Positions 8,550 to 16,013 are shown, counted from the stretch's first letter. The stretch: 64,000 bases of DNA from Anaerolineales bacterium (GCA_015075405.1 JABTUK010000004.1:992001-1056000); one strand, 5' to 3'. The notes: generated by a model from the letters alone, not told the origin. Made by a program: numbers and translations.

Positions 8550-8867
8550 ATGGACACCATTCTCAACCCTGTTGCCGTTCCCGGCTGGAAAGAACTCCTG
8601 GCTGAACACCCGACCCGCGCCCGGGTTCTGCAAGCCCTGACCAATCTCGAACTGGGTTACTACTTTGGCCTGAAGCCAGCCTTGCCCACGCGCAAGGCCA
8701 TCCTGGCCGAAGCCATCCGGCTGGGCGCGGACATTTCGCCCAGCTCGCAGCAGACGGTGCAGCGCCACCTCGATGAACTGGCCGAAAGCGGCCACGTCAT
8801 CAAAGTCGAAAAGGGCAAATCGCCCTGGCGCAGCCGCTACCTGCTGCTGCCGGCCCTCAAAGGATAA
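8550..8867 (+). CDS. Probable winged-helix DNA-binding protein
   Basis: 105 residues. The C-terminal half (SSQQTVQRHLDELAESGHVIKVEKG, then SRYLLLP) reads as a winged-helix recognition helix plus beta wing, as in small MarR-like or replication-accessory HTH proteins. No good ribosome binding site precedes the ATG; an AT-rich TATATAA tract lies just upstream. It is followed after 4 nt by the RusA-like gene and diverges from the HTH gene at 8348, so it may regulate this promoter region. Confidence 0.55.
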   Translation: MDTILNPVAVPGWKELLAEHPTRARVLQALTNLELGYYFGLKPALPTRKAILAEAIRLGADISPSSQQTVQRHLDELAESGHVIKVEKGKSPWRSRYLLLPALKG

Positions 8868-8871
8868 GGCG

Positions 8872-9279
8872 ATGTATTTCTCTATGCCCTATCTGCCCGA
8901 AGCCTCGGTCAACCACTCCCACATGCGGAGCCGCTCGACCGGCCGGCCGATCAAGAAACCCGAAGCCAAAAAATGGCAGATGGTCCTGGCCGCGCAGGTC
9001 CGCACCTGGGCCGATGAGCGGCGTATTGTTCTGCCGTCGGGCGGCCACGTCGTTATCTGGCTGACCGCCGAGTTCCCCAAACAGGGAGGAACGCGCCCAA
9101 ACCCCGACAACTTTCTAAAAATAGCCCAGGATGCCATCGCCGAGGGCCTGGGGACCGACGACGATGTTTACCCCTTCTATGCCCGCGTGAAAACGGCGGT
9201 TTATAACCAGCCGCCCCACCAGGGTAATCTGCACTACGAGGTTCTGATCAATGCCCAAGAAGAAAATTCAACTCCCTGA
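8872..9279 (+). CDS. rusA: RusA-type Holliday junction resolvase
   Basis: About 135 residues from the ATG at 8872 (MYFSMPYLPEASVN). RPNPDNFLKIAQDAIAEG followed by TDDDVYPF matches the RusA family, whose conserved Asp residues (PDN and the later DD) bind metal and cut four-way junctions. RusA genes are typical of lambdoid prophages and other mobile elements, where they process recombination intermediates. The open frame extends upstream but overlaps the previous gene, so the inner ATG after that stop is preferred. Overlaps the next gene by 29 nt. Confidence 0.8.
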   Translation: MYFSMPYLPEASVNHSHMRSRSTGRPIKKPEAKKWQMVLAAQVRTWADERRIVLPSGGHVVIWLTAEFPKQGGTRPNPDNFLKIAQDAIAEGLGTDDDVYPFYARVKTAVYNQPPHQGNLHYEVLINAQEENSTP

Positions 9280-10021
9280 CCATTACCTGTGTTTCAATGG
9301 CGATGGGACCAAAGCCGTCGCCGCCGCCAAAGCGGACACGCTCAAAGCCGCCAAGCAGTATGTCGGCTATTTCCATGCGGAAGAAATCCCGGAGGATGCC
9401 CGTAAACGGGCCGGGCTGGTGTATGGCGTTGCTTTACAATTGAACCAGAAACATAAAGAAATCCTTGACAGTGTGGAAGCCTCCTTGATGGTGGATGTCG
9501 CCAACCACGCTCTCTTTAGCGATTTTCAAACCATCGAGCTATGGATGAACGCCCACAATATCCGCCAGTCGGCGGCGGCCATCTCCCGCTGCCGGACGCT
9601 GGCCGAGGTCATCATCCCCTGGTGCGTCGAGAATGAGGTATTGCCCGGCTGCGAGAGCCAGCGCGAGGTTGAGCAGTGGTTTATGGGTCTCAACCCCGAA
9701 GCCCGTTCCACGGTCAACCGGGTTGGTCACGTCGCCCCGATCATCAGGAAAATCGCCGCCAGCGAGGAGATGCAGACTGAGCGCAAGGTCGAGGAAGTCC
9801 GCAATATCCTCGGTCTGGTGGCCAATCCCCAGGTGCAAAACGATGAGCTAATGCTGTTTGCCCGCAAGTATTACCACGATAAGGCCCTCGGCTCTTATCG
9901 GTTACTGGCCGATGGCTCGGTTGAAGTTACCCTGCGCCTGGAAGATGTGGAGCAGTTTGAATATCTCAAAGACAAACGGCTCAAGAGCTATGTAAGTTGG
10001 AGTTATGAAGGAGAAAAGTGA
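9251..10021 (+). CDS. Hypothetical protein, 256 aa
   Basis: An intact ORF overlapping the RusA-like gene at its start and the next small gene at its stop (TGATG), so it belongs to a tightly packed operon. The product is mostly helical with a Lys-rich start (MPKKKIQLPDHY) and a beta-rich end (GSYRLLADGSVEVTLRLEDV). No motif or family is recognised. Its position between RusA and a DnaB-like helicase suggests a role in element replication or recombination; that is inference. Confidence 0.6.
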   Translation: MPKKKIQLPDHYLCFNGDGTKAVAAAKADTLKAAKQYVGYFHAEEIPEDARKRAGLVYGVALQLNQKHKEILDSVEASLMVDVANHALFSDFQTIELWMNAHNIRQSAAAISRCRTLAEVIIPWCVENEVLPGCESQREVEQWFMGLNPEARSTVNRVGHVAPIIRKIAASEEMQTERKVEEVRNILGLVANPQVQNDELMLFARKYYHDKALGSYRLLADGSVEVTLRLEDVEQFEYLKDKRLKSYVSWSYEGEK

Positions 10022-10227
10022 TGCCCCCTACTGAAACCAAGCAGAAAGAAACCACCGCCGAGCCAACCCCACCTTACATCAACCTGCCCTGCGGCTGTAA
10101 GATCGTGCAGTTCAACCACCACGGCATTAAGGTCCATTACTGCGCCCGCCACACCACGCACTTCTTTTCGCCCCGCTTCGATGGAACGGATGTCATCTAC
10201 TTCGTGACGGAGGATCAGCGGCCATGA
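10021..10227 (+). CDS. Small Cys/His-rich protein, 68 aa
   Basis: Preferred start is the ATG at 10021 after AAGGAG; a GTG lies 3 nt earlier. The core LPCGCKIVQFNHHGIKVHYC-ARH has two Cys, then C-x2-H, a likely zinc knuckle. It overlaps the DnaB-like gene by ATGA, so the two are translationally coupled. Unknown function; a helicase accessory role is only suggested by the coupling. Confidence 0.55.
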   Translation: MPPTETKQKETTAEPTPPYINLPCGCKIVQFNHHGIKVHYCARHTTHFFSPRFDGTDVIYFVTEDQRP

Positions 10228-11585
10228 CGACGCCTCGGAGTATCCAGGGGGGTACCAGGGTCCAGGACCCGCATAATGTCGAGGCTGAACAGGCGTTTCT
10301 TGGCTCTATCCTGAGTGAACCCGCAACGATCAGCCGGGCCGGCCGTTTGGTTCGCCCGGCTGATTTTTTTGAGGCCCGCCATAGTCTCATCTTTCAGGCT
10401 ATGCTCGACCTGGATAAAGCCGAAACGCCGCTGGACCTGGTGACCTTGGGCGAGCAGCTCGGCCCTCAACTGGCCGACGTGGGCGGCATGGCCTACCTGA
10501 TGCAAATCAAGCATGACGCCCCCTGGTCGGGCAACCTTGACTTTTACGCGGCCATCATTCGCAAATATGCCCGGCTGCGCCGGCTGATAGGCGGCTGCGG
10601 CCGGATCGTGCGCCTGGCGCAACGGGCCGCATTAAATGCGACCGTCGCCGGCGAGGCCCTGGCCCTGGCCGAGCAAACCCTGCTGGCCCTGGTCAAAGAG
10701 CAGCGCCTTTACAGCGTCCGGCCCATTGGCGACCTGGTGAGCGCCTACTTCGAGAAGATCGAGACGTATCCTGGCGCGTTCAACCTGGCCACCGGCCTGG
10801 CGGCGCTGGATGCCCTCTGTGGCGGCTGGCAGCCGGGCGAGCTGGTCTATCTGGCCGGTGAGCCGGGAACGCTCAAAACGACCCTGGTGCTGAAACTGCT
10901 CAAGAGCCTGGCCGGGCGCAAGGCGGCCCTGTTTTCCATGGAGTCCTCAAACCTGGCCCTGGTCCAGCGGCTGCTGGCCAGTGAAACCGGCGTCAGGCCG
11001 GACCTGCTGCGAACCGGTGACATCGAGCGCGATCTGCCGGCGCTGCAATCTGCCGGCAGCCGCCTGGCTGAGTTGGGCCTGTACGTGGACGATACCCCCG
11101 GCCTGCTCCTGTCGGAACTGCGCAGTAAGGCCCGCTGGCTTCATTATCTGTGGGGATTAGATTTGATTGTGGTCAACTATCTCCAGTTGCTGCGAAGCGA
11201 CCAGAAGCACGACAGCCGCGAGGAGGAACTGGCCGCGATCAGCCGCGCCTTGAAGGCGTTAGCCCGCGAGTTGCGCCTGCCGCTTTTGGCCGTGTTCAGA
11301 TTCGACCCGGCTGCCGATGATCGGGCGATGCAGGCGGAGGCTGACATCATCTGGTGGTTAAAGCGGTCGGGTAATCATTTGACCCTGACCCAAACGCGCT
11401 GGCGGGATGGTCCCGAGGGCGCGGCGTTTGAACTAATTTATGACCCTGTGAGACAGGAGTTTAGTGAGCCGGCAAAGGAGGCGTATGGCTCAATCCAAAC
11501 AATTCAATCACGAGCGCAACCTCGAAAACACCAAAGACGAATGGCTGACCCCGCCGCCAATTCTCCAGGCGCTGGGACCGTTTGA
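10224..11585 (+). CDS. DnaB-like replicative helicase with altered ATPase motifs
   Basis: 453 residues. The N-terminal third (VEAEQAFLGSILSEP through ADVGGMAYLMQI) is the DnaB N-terminal domain that contacts primase. The RecA-like C-terminal domain has the P-loop GEPGTLKT near residue 212, keeping Lys-Thr but with Leu where Gly is usual, the FSMESS segment with the Glu of FSLEM, and LIVVNYLQLL near 313, where the Walker B Asp of DYLQL is Asn. The usual SQLxR motif is replaced by LAVFRFDP. It may be a helicase paralogue with weak ATPase activity or a loader-like partner. GGAGG ribosome binding site at 10208; its end overlaps the methylase gene by 101 nt. Confidence 0.8.
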   Translation: MTTPRSIQGGTRVQDPHNVEAEQAFLGSILSEPATISRAGRLVRPADFFEARHSLIFQAMLDLDKAETPLDLVTLGEQLGPQLADVGGMAYLMQIKHDAPWSGNLDFYAAIIRKYARLRRLIGGCGRIVRLAQRAALNATVAGEALALAEQTLLALVKEQRLYSVRPIGDLVSAYFEKIETYPGAFNLATGLAALDALCGGWQPGELVYLAGEPGTLKTTLVLKLLKSLAGRKAALFSMESSNLALVQRLLASETGVRPDLLRTGDIERDLPALQSAGSRLAELGLYVDDTPGLLLSELRSKARWLHYLWGLDLIVVNYLQLLRSDQKHDSREEELAAISRALKALARELRLPLLAVFRFDPAADDRAMQAEADIIWWLKRSGNHLTLTQTRWRDGPEGAAFELIYDPVRQEFSEPAKEAYGSIQTIQSRAQPRKHQRRMADPAANSPGAGTV

Positions 11586-12036
11586 CCTGGACCCCTGCGC
11601 CCCGGTGCAGCGGCCGTGGGATATGGCTAAGCATCACTACACCATCCTGGACGATGGGACCCGCCTGCCCTGGTTTGGCCGGAGCTTTGTCAACCCACCT
11701 TACGGCGAAAAGGCCAGGCCATTTATGCAGCGTATGGCCGAGCACAACCGTGGGATAGCCCTCTTATTCGCCCGAACCGAAACCGGCTTATTCTTTGACA
11801 TCGGCAAGATATGGGCATCGGCTTCGGCGATGCTGTTCATTGAGGGCCGGCTGCGTTTTTATAATGTGGACGGAACTCAGGCCAAAGACAGCGCCGGTGC
11901 GCCCTCGGTTCTGATTGCCTACGGCCCGGCTGACGCCGAAGCCTTGCGAGAGAGCGATATTCCCGGCATGTACATCCCCCGCCGTGACTGGATCAGACTT
12001 CCACAAAGGCGGGTCGAACAAATTAGCTTATTTTAG
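11485..12036 (+). CDS. dam: Phage-type N6-adenine DNA methyltransferase (Dam)
   Basis: 183 residues from the ATG at 11485 after AAAGGAGG. KDEWLTPPPILQAL, DLDPCAP and SFVNPPYGEKARPF are the signature blocks of the phage Dam methylase family; NPPY is the catalytic motif that transfers a methyl group from AdoMet to adenine N6. Such enzymes protect element DNA from restriction or time replication. The extreme C-terminus VEQISLF fits the beta-clamp-binding consensus QLxLF. The start lies well inside the DnaB-like gene. Confidence 0.88.
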   Translation: MAQSKQFNHERNLENTKDEWLTPPPILQALGPFDLDPCAPVQRPWDMAKHHYTILDDGTRLPWFGRSFVNPPYGEKARPFMQRMAEHNRGIALLFARTETGLFFDIGKIWASASAMLFIEGRLRFYNVDGTQAKDSAGAPSVLIAYGPADAEALRESDIPGMYIPRRDWIRLPQRRVEQISLF

Positions 12037-12049
12037 GAGACCTAGTGGT

Positions 12050-12115
12050 ATGAATTACGCTCCCCGGCCGCCGGTCAAACCGGCCAAAGGGGGGTCTCAA
12101 CTAGCGATGTTTTAG
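12050..12115 (+). CDS. 21-residue peptide ending in a clamp-binding-like motif
   Basis: AGGAGA at 12035-12040 precedes an ATG at 12050 and a 21-codon ORF: MNYAPRPPVKPAKGG, then SQLAMF and stop. The peptide is a Pro/Lys-rich linker with QLAMF at its very end, matching the beta-clamp-binding consensus. The stop overlaps the AGGAGG ribosome binding site of the next gene, which fits an operon member. Translation is likely from the signals but unproven. Confidence 0.5.
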   Translation: MNYAPRPPVKPAKGGSQLAMF

Positions 12116-12124
12116 GAGGTTAGA

Positions 12125-12289
12125 ATGCAGTTTCCCAAAGTGATTTTGATGATGTCGAGCAGGCAGGCCTGGTTTCTGTACTACCTGCTCAAAGTGGTGC
12201 CGGGTGGAACCGCGAAGCAGCTGCGGACCAGCCTGGGTCATCTGCTGGAGGCGCTCCCGAAGCAGGATCGCCAGGTAATCGGAAAGTGA
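12125..12289 (+). CDS. Small hypothetical protein, 54 aa
   Basis: AGGAGG lies 6-8 nt before the ATG at 12125. The product begins MQFPKVILMMSSRQAWFLYY and continues as a basic helix (GGTAKQLRTSLGHLLEALPK). No family is recognised. It is packed between the 21-residue peptide and the next small gene, with 7 nt to the following ATG. Confidence 0.55.
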   Translation: MQFPKVILMMSSRQAWFLYYLLKVVPGGTAKQLRTSLGHLLEALPKQDRQVIGK

Positions 12290-12296
12290 GGTTGTG

Positions 12297-12569
12297 ATGT
12301 TTCCACCGGATGAGTGGCTGGAACTGTTGAATTTTTACCTGATTGTGAACAGCGGCGGTAAGCTGACCCTGGATGATTTCGGCGATGTCGAACTGCAAGC
12401 GGCCTGGCTGGAACATCCGGGGACGGCTTACACGGATATGGACCCGGCCGCTGTGAAATTGGTGCTGGAATTTGAAGCAAAAGCGCAAGATACTGAGGGC
12501 AAAAAAGAAAGGATGAAGGATGAAGGCGGAAGGATGAAAATTTCTTCGCTTCATCCTTCATCCTTCTGA
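12297..12569 (+). CDS. Hypothetical protein whose C-terminus is spacer-derived
   Basis: About 90 residues from the ATG at 12297. The first 65 are ordinary coding sequence (MFPPDEWLELLNFYLIV, then DLDDF-like acidic helix). The last 22 or so (KERMKDEGGRMKISSLHPSSF) are translated from the GGATGAAGG palindromic spacer, so the original C-terminus appears to have been replaced. Function unknown. Confidence 0.55.
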   Translation: MFPPDEWLELLNFYLIVNSGGKLTLDDFGDVELQAAWLEHPGTAYTDMDPAAVKLVLEFEAKAQDTEGKKERMKDEGGRMKISSLHPSSF

Positions 12570-12575
12570 TTTCAT
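12509..12575. repeat. Short-word palindromic spacer (GGATGAAGG type)
   Basis: GGATGAAGGATGAAGGCGG and CTTCATCCTTCATCCTTC flank an AAAATTTC centre, the same words as in the spacer at 399-480. It overlaps the 3' end of the preceding ORF and supplies its stop codon. Confidence 0.75.
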
Positions 12576-12597
12576 CCTTTTGAAACGGAGTATCCCA

Positions 12598-12804
12598 ATG
12601 GCCCTGTATCAATACCAATGCTCGGAGTGTCAGGAGACGTTTGAGAAGTTTGTCAGCGTCGAAAAGCGCGATGAGGCTCAGGCCTGTCCCAACGGCCACC
12701 CCAAAGGCCGCCGGCTCATGGCCGCCGTGAAATTCCAGATGGAAGACCGCCGCCAGTCCTTTCGCAAGGCGATGAGTAAAACGCCGGGCAAGCATTTTAC
12801 ATAG
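12598..12804 (+). CDS. FmdB-type zinc ribbon protein
   Basis: 68 residues from the ATG at 12598. MALYQYQCSECQETFEKFVS with ACPNGHP further on matches the FmdB-like putative regulatory zinc ribbon, with a C-x2-C pair and a third Cys (the usual fourth is replaced by a nearby His). These small proteins are found in operons of diverse function and are thought to act as regulators. It ends just before a strong terminator, closing this operon segment. Confidence 0.75.
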   Translation: MALYQYQCSECQETFEKFVSVEKRDEAQACPNGHPKGRRLMAAVKFQMEDRRQSFRKAMSKTPGKHFT

Positions 12805-12814
12805 GGGAAAATAC

Positions 12815-12846
12815 AAAAACCCCTGCTGGTTAACCAGGGGTTTTTG
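12815..12846 (+). terminator. Intrinsic terminator
   Basis: AAAAACCCCTGCTGG and CCAGGGGTTTTT form a stem closed by a TTAA loop, ending in a T run. It follows the FmdB-like gene after 10 nt. Confidence 0.85.
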
Positions 12847-12917
12847 CGCGTCCCGCTCTCTTACCCAGAGAGGGTACATCCATTCTAACAAGTCTTGTTA
12901 CCCCTGTCAAGTGACCC

Positions 12918-13412
12918 ATGCCCCACACAACGCTTCGGAGTCCCCGAAGGGGGACCACCACCCCACCGGCTGTCATCACCAAAGTCGGCCGCGAACAGCA
13001 CGGCTATCCGCTTAAAAAGGCCCGCTGTGCCTGGTGCGGTCAGCCGGGCGCGACCGACCCCCATCACTGGCTGCTGAAGCGCAGCGCGGCGGTCCACCCC
13101 AAGATACTGCACGACCCGCGCAATATCGCCCTGGTCCATCACGCCTGTCACGATCTCTACGGTCAAACCGAGGCGATGGTCCAGCGCTGTTACCATCACA
13201 AAATCAAAAAACTATTTTATTCACCCGGCCGGCCCACCCTGTCGGGCCGGCCCTATGACATCGCCGGCTGGATCGCGGTCCTGCGGGCGCGGCAATTGCT
13301 GCGCCACGCCCCGGTCCTGCCGGTGCTGGATGAAAAAGAGGAAAAATTATATGCACCAGAAGATCAAACAATTGAGGGAAGCGAGAAACGACCTGAGCTA
13401 TCACCAGCGTGA
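12918..13412 (+). CDS. HNH-endonuclease-like protein
   Basis: 164 residues. CAWCGQPGATDPHHWL, then NIALVHHACHDLYG, form a treble-clef HNH nuclease core: a C-x2-C pair, the DPHH strand, a central Asn and a final H-x2-C-H. HNH nucleases nick or cut DNA and are common near phage packaging or recombination genes. The start is uncertain because no ribosome binding site precedes the ATG at 12918. Its last 62 nt overlap the next gene. Confidence 0.72.
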   Translation: MPHTTLRSPRRGTTTPPAVITKVGREQHGYPLKKARCAWCGQPGATDPHHWLLKRSAAVHPKILHDPRNIALVHHACHDLYGQTEAMVQRCYHHKIKKLFYSPGRPTLSGRPYDIAGWIAVLRARQLLRHAPVLPVLDEKEEKLYAPEDQTIEGSEKRPELSPA

Positions 13413-13680
13413 GCTGGACGAAGCCCAGACCCAGGTCAGAACATTGGAACCCGAAGTCAACCGGCTTGTCCACGAAGTCGCCGACCGGCTGATTGTGGAC
13501 GAGCAAGGCCAACCCATTGACGGTGGGATTTACTGGTTTTCCCACATGGCGATTGTCCGCGTTGGCTCCATTGTCAGCCTGATTCCCATGCAGACCCTGG
13601 ACGAAGAAAAGGTCTTTTCTGCACCCCAGGCTGAAAAGGAAGCGGTCCCTGAGCCAGCCCTTAACGGCCGGGGAGGATAA
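13351..13680 (+). CDS. Coiled-coil hypothetical protein, 109 aa
   Basis: Start chosen at the ATG at 13351 after AGAGGAAA. The N-terminal half (MHQKIKQLREARNDLSYHQR onward) is a clear heptad coiled coil; the C-terminal half is beta-rich (IVRVGSIVSLIPM). It overlaps the HNH gene at its start and is 1 nt from the next gene, whose product also begins with a helical coiled segment, so the pair may interact. No family is recognised. Confidence 0.55.
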   Translation: MHQKIKQLREARNDLSYHQRELDEAQTQVRTLEPEVNRLVHEVADRLIVDEQGQPIDGGIYWFSHMAIVRVGSIVSLIPMQTLDEEKVFSAPQAEKEAVPEPALNGRGG

Positions 13681-13681
13681 C

Positions 13682-14086
13682 ATGATTGACATACTCCCTC
13701 TCTATCAGGCCATGGCCGCGCTGCGGCAGAACATCGCCGATATGCAGGCGAATCTGGGCCGGCTGGAGGTTTACGTGCAGGATGTCGAGAAAAGCCTGCG
13801 GGCCGAGGATGACGACGAGCCGGACCTGCTCTATATCGTCCTGGCCAGCGGCCTGGAAATTTATCACGTCCTGCACGACGATTGTATCTCGCCTAATTGG
13901 TACACGGTGGACCCTGACAATAATGATTTGGATTTCGATAACGGCAGCGGAACTCAGTTTGATATTCGAGACATCGCCAGTGCAGCTCACCCTGTTCAGC
14001 TAGAGGGACACCCCGCGTTACTGAATTACGCCGTCCAGCAGGGTTGGCTGACCGAAGAAGGCTTAAAACTCCCAAATCTTACCTGA
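13682..14086 (+). CDS. Hypothetical acidic protein, 134 aa
   Basis: GGGAGGA precedes the ATG. The first 45 residues are helical (AMAALRQNIADMQANLGRLE), followed by an acidic segment (RAEDDDEPDLLYIVL) and a mixed domain with DPDNNDLDFDNGSG. No family is recognised. It is the last gene before the terminator at 14108. Confidence 0.55.
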   Translation: MIDILPLYQAMAALRQNIADMQANLGRLEVYVQDVEKSLRAEDDDEPDLLYIVLASGLEIYHVLHDDCISPNWYTVDPDNNDLDFDNGSGTQFDIRDIASAAHPVQLEGHPALLNYAVQQGWLTEEGLKLPNLT

Positions 14087-14107
14087 ACCTTACCAACCTT
14101 TACCCGA

Positions 14108-14136
14108 AGCCCCTTCCACGCGGAAGGGGTTTTTTG
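14108..14136 (+). terminator. Start-proximal intrinsic terminator
   Basis: CCCCTTCC-ACGC-GGAAGGGG followed by TTTTTT. The T run ends about 20 nt before the ATG at 14156, with an AAAGGAGG ribosome binding site between, the same layout as at 1429 and 7147. Confidence 0.85.
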
Positions 14137-14155
14137 ATTCCATAAAAGGAGGTTT

Positions 14156-14395
14156 ATGCCACCCCTGATTGAATATCCGGCTTGGCTGATCCAGGTCAAC
14201 CAAGTCCTGGCTAAGCTAACCAATAACATCTTAAGCGCCGAAGATTTTGACTATCCCTGGATTGAGGCATTTCTCAAAAACCAAGAGCCGGCAGAAGCCG
14301 CCAAGGCGGCCTTGGAAGCCGATGGCTTCATCATTGAAAAACTGCCTGCACCGGCAATGCTGCTAAAAGGAGTAAATAATGAACCGCGTCGTTGA
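14156..14395 (+). CDS. Small hypothetical protein, 79 aa
   Basis: A strong AAAGGAGG ribosome binding site directly behind the terminator. The product is helical (YPAWLIQVNQVLAKLTNNIL, then EAAKAALEADGFIIEKL). No family is recognised. It overlaps the RadC-type gene by 17 nt, suggesting coupled translation. Confidence 0.55.
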   Translation: MPPLIEYPAWLIQVNQVLAKLTNNILSAEDFDYPWIEAFLKNQEPAEAAKAALEADGFIIEKLPAPAMLLKGVNNEPRR

Positions 14396-15062
14396 ATCAT
14401 CTTTGCCCTACCTGGCCCGGCCCGCCACCCGCATCGAGCAGAATCCCCTGCCGGACCTGTCCGACCAGGAACTGCTGGCCCTGCTCATCGGCGGGGCTTA
14501 CGCCTCCTCCGATGCCGGATTGCTGCTTCAGGCCATCGGCGGCAACCTGAAACTGCTTTATACCGCCTCTCTGGACGAACTGGCCAAGAGCTACTCCGGC
14601 GTGGGCTATAACACCGCCAAACGGCTCAAAGCCGCCCTGGAGTTGGGACGGCGGCTGACTACCCCCGGAGCGCGGGACCAACTGACCTGCTCCCAGGACA
14701 GTGCTGACTACTTCACCCGGATGGGCCTGCCGCTGTGCGACCAGGAAGAATTGTGGGCGGTGGGCCTGGACATCAAGAACCGGGTCCTGAACCTGGCCAA
14801 AGTTTACCGGGGGAACGTCAATAGTTCGATCATTCGTACAGGTGAGGTTCTGCGCGACGCCGTACGCCACAACGCTGCGGCAGTGATCATCGCCCACAAC
14901 CATCCCTCTGGCGATCCCACTCCCTCGCCGGAAGATGCCCAAACCACGCGCTCCTTGCGCGAAGCCGCAGCCCTGTTGGGGATTGACCTGTTGGACCATC
15001 TGATTATCTGCCCTGGCCGTTGGGTCTCGCTCAAGGAGCGCAGCCTGGGCTTCGATAGATAA
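14379..15062 (+). CDS. radC: RadC-type JAB/MPN domain protein
   Basis: 227 residues. The N-terminal helical part has LSDQELLALLIGG and a helix-hairpin-helix segment (YSGVGYNTAKRLKAALELGRR). The C-terminal JAB/MPN domain has VVxHN-type strand AAVIIAHNHPSGDPTPSPED, the His-x-His and Ser/Asp zinc ligands of a metalloprotease-like fold. RadC proteins are frequent on mobile elements, but their biochemical role is unsettled. The start (ATG at 14379) follows AAAAGGAG. Confidence 0.88.
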   Translation: MNRVVESSLPYLARPATRIEQNPLPDLSDQELLALLIGGAYASSDAGLLLQAIGGNLKLLYTASLDELAKSYSGVGYNTAKRLKAALELGRRLTTPGARDQLTCSQDSADYFTRMGLPLCDQEELWAVGLDIKNRVLNLAKVYRGNVNSSIIRTGEVLRDAVRHNAAAVIIAHNHPSGDPTPSPEDAQTTRSLREAAALLGIDLLDHLIICPGRWVSLKERSLGFDR

Positions 15063-15117
15063 TGTCTCTTGTTTGAAAAACAAGACAATTGTTCGTCAAA
15101 ATGGGTGACTTCTGTCA

Positions 15118-15147
15118 CTGACATAACCCTGACAAATAGGTTATAAT
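15118..15147 (+). promoter_or_regulatory. Sigma-70-like promoter
   Basis: CTGACA at 15118-15123 and a perfect TATAAT at 15142-15147 with an 18-bp spacer. The expected start of transcription (about 15153-15155) is only a few bases before the GTG at 15155 and the ATG at 15158, so the next gene may be leaderless. Confidence 0.65.
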
Positions 15148-15157
15148 GCCGGGTGTG

Positions 15158-15331
15158 ATGCAGGGATGCGGAAAAATCACCCTTGAATTGGACGAACGTG
15201 AGGCGATGCTGCTGTTTGGGATGATCTACGAGAAAACTCGCGGCCTGCCCCAAGGGCTGAAAGCGCATCACGATTGGCGGAAAATTCTGGTCCAACTGGC
15301 GGACAGCCTGCTTGGTGTATATCGGTCGTAG
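15158..15331 (+). CDS. Small hypothetical protein, possibly leaderless
   Basis: About 57 residues: MQGCGKITLELDEREAMLLF and onward, a short beta-helix protein. The longer start at 15146 overlaps the -10 box, so I prefer the ATG at 15158 (or GTG at 15155). No family is recognised. It heads the segment containing the 15352 gene. Confidence 0.5.
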   Translation: MQGCGKITLELDEREAMLLFGMIYEKTRGLPQGLKAHHDWRKILVQLADSLLGVYRS

Positions 15332-15351
15332 ACCCTGGAAGGATCTGGGGA

Positions 15352-15759
15352 ATGGATGAGTTTGAGACGCTGCTGAACGAGATCAGCAGCCGCCGGGCGC
15401 AGCAGTCGCCCGGCCCTGAACCTACCAATTATGAGAAGTTTTTAGAGGCCATTCTGCGGGGCAAACATCCCCCCTATTGTGAGTTGATCTGGAACGGCGA
15501 AGCCTTCCATATCGTCTTGCAGCTCCACTTTCAGAAAGCCCCGCAGATTGCGCCGATGCTGAGCCAGGATAGCCAGGTGTACCGCCGTGAAGCCTACAAC
15601 CGCTTCCGCAAAGTTAGCCCGGCTCATCAGCCCATGATGCACATTCGAGTCACAGTCAAGAACTGGCTGCCGATCACGGCTGAAGTTACGGTCAAGCCGG
15701 AAGCGGCCGGCATCTTCCGCTTGGGGACAGCCCAGCTCAACGAATTTCAGAATTCTTGA
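15352..15759 (+). CDS. Hypothetical protein, 135 aa
   Basis: Start at the ATG at 15352 after GGAAGGA. The product begins MDEFETLLNEISSRRAQQS and has a beta-rich core (ELIWNGEAFHIVLQLHFQKA) and a C-terminal immunoglobulin-like-looking strand pattern (ITAEVTVKPEAAG). No family is recognised. Confidence 0.55.
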   Translation: MDEFETLLNEISSRRAQQSPGPEPTNYEKFLEAILRGKHPPYCELIWNGEAFHIVLQLHFQKAPQIAPMLSQDSQVYRREAYNRFRKVSPAHQPMMHIRVTVKNWLPITAEVTVKPEAAGIFRLGTAQLNEFQNS

Positions 15760-15767
15760 TAGCCTGG

Positions 15768-15918
15768 CGTATCCCCGGAGGGGGAAAAACCCCTAATTTT
15801 TAGGCTGGTAAAATTCCCCAATTGGGGAAATAATAACCTTGTGTATCCCTGCAGGGGGATATAAACAATCGCAACCAGAACACCGACCTGTTTTACTTGA
15901 TCTAGCTCCAGAGCGAAG
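15768..15918 (+). promoter_or_regulatory. Leader with third CCCCAATTGGGG palindrome
   Basis: TTCCCCAATTGGGGAA lies at 15814-15829, a perfect 16-bp palindrome of the family at 1411 and 7134. Two related GTATCCC(N)3-4GGGGGA words flank it (about 15768-15785 and 15841-15859). A terminator follows at 15919-15960 and then the ribosome binding site of the 16014 gene. Confidence 0.45.
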
Positions 15919-15960
15919 AACGCGCGGAGTAACCCTTAGTGGGTTGCTTCGCGCGTTTTT
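15919..15960 (+). terminator. Intrinsic terminator
   Basis: AACGCGCG and CGCGCGTT pair around an inner AACCC/GGGTT stem, followed by TTTTT. A smaller GCGCACCC/GGGTGTGC hairpin lies just downstream (about 15971-15991). Confidence 0.75.
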
Positions 15961-16013
15961 GTTCGCGCTTCGCGCACCCGAAGGGGTGTGCCTGGGAAGG
16001 AGATGACCACCAA

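Noticed and set aside
12297..12569. A conserved C-terminal domain in the 90-residue protein
   Set aside because: The last 22 residues are translated from the GGATGAAGG-type spacer found elsewhere between genes.
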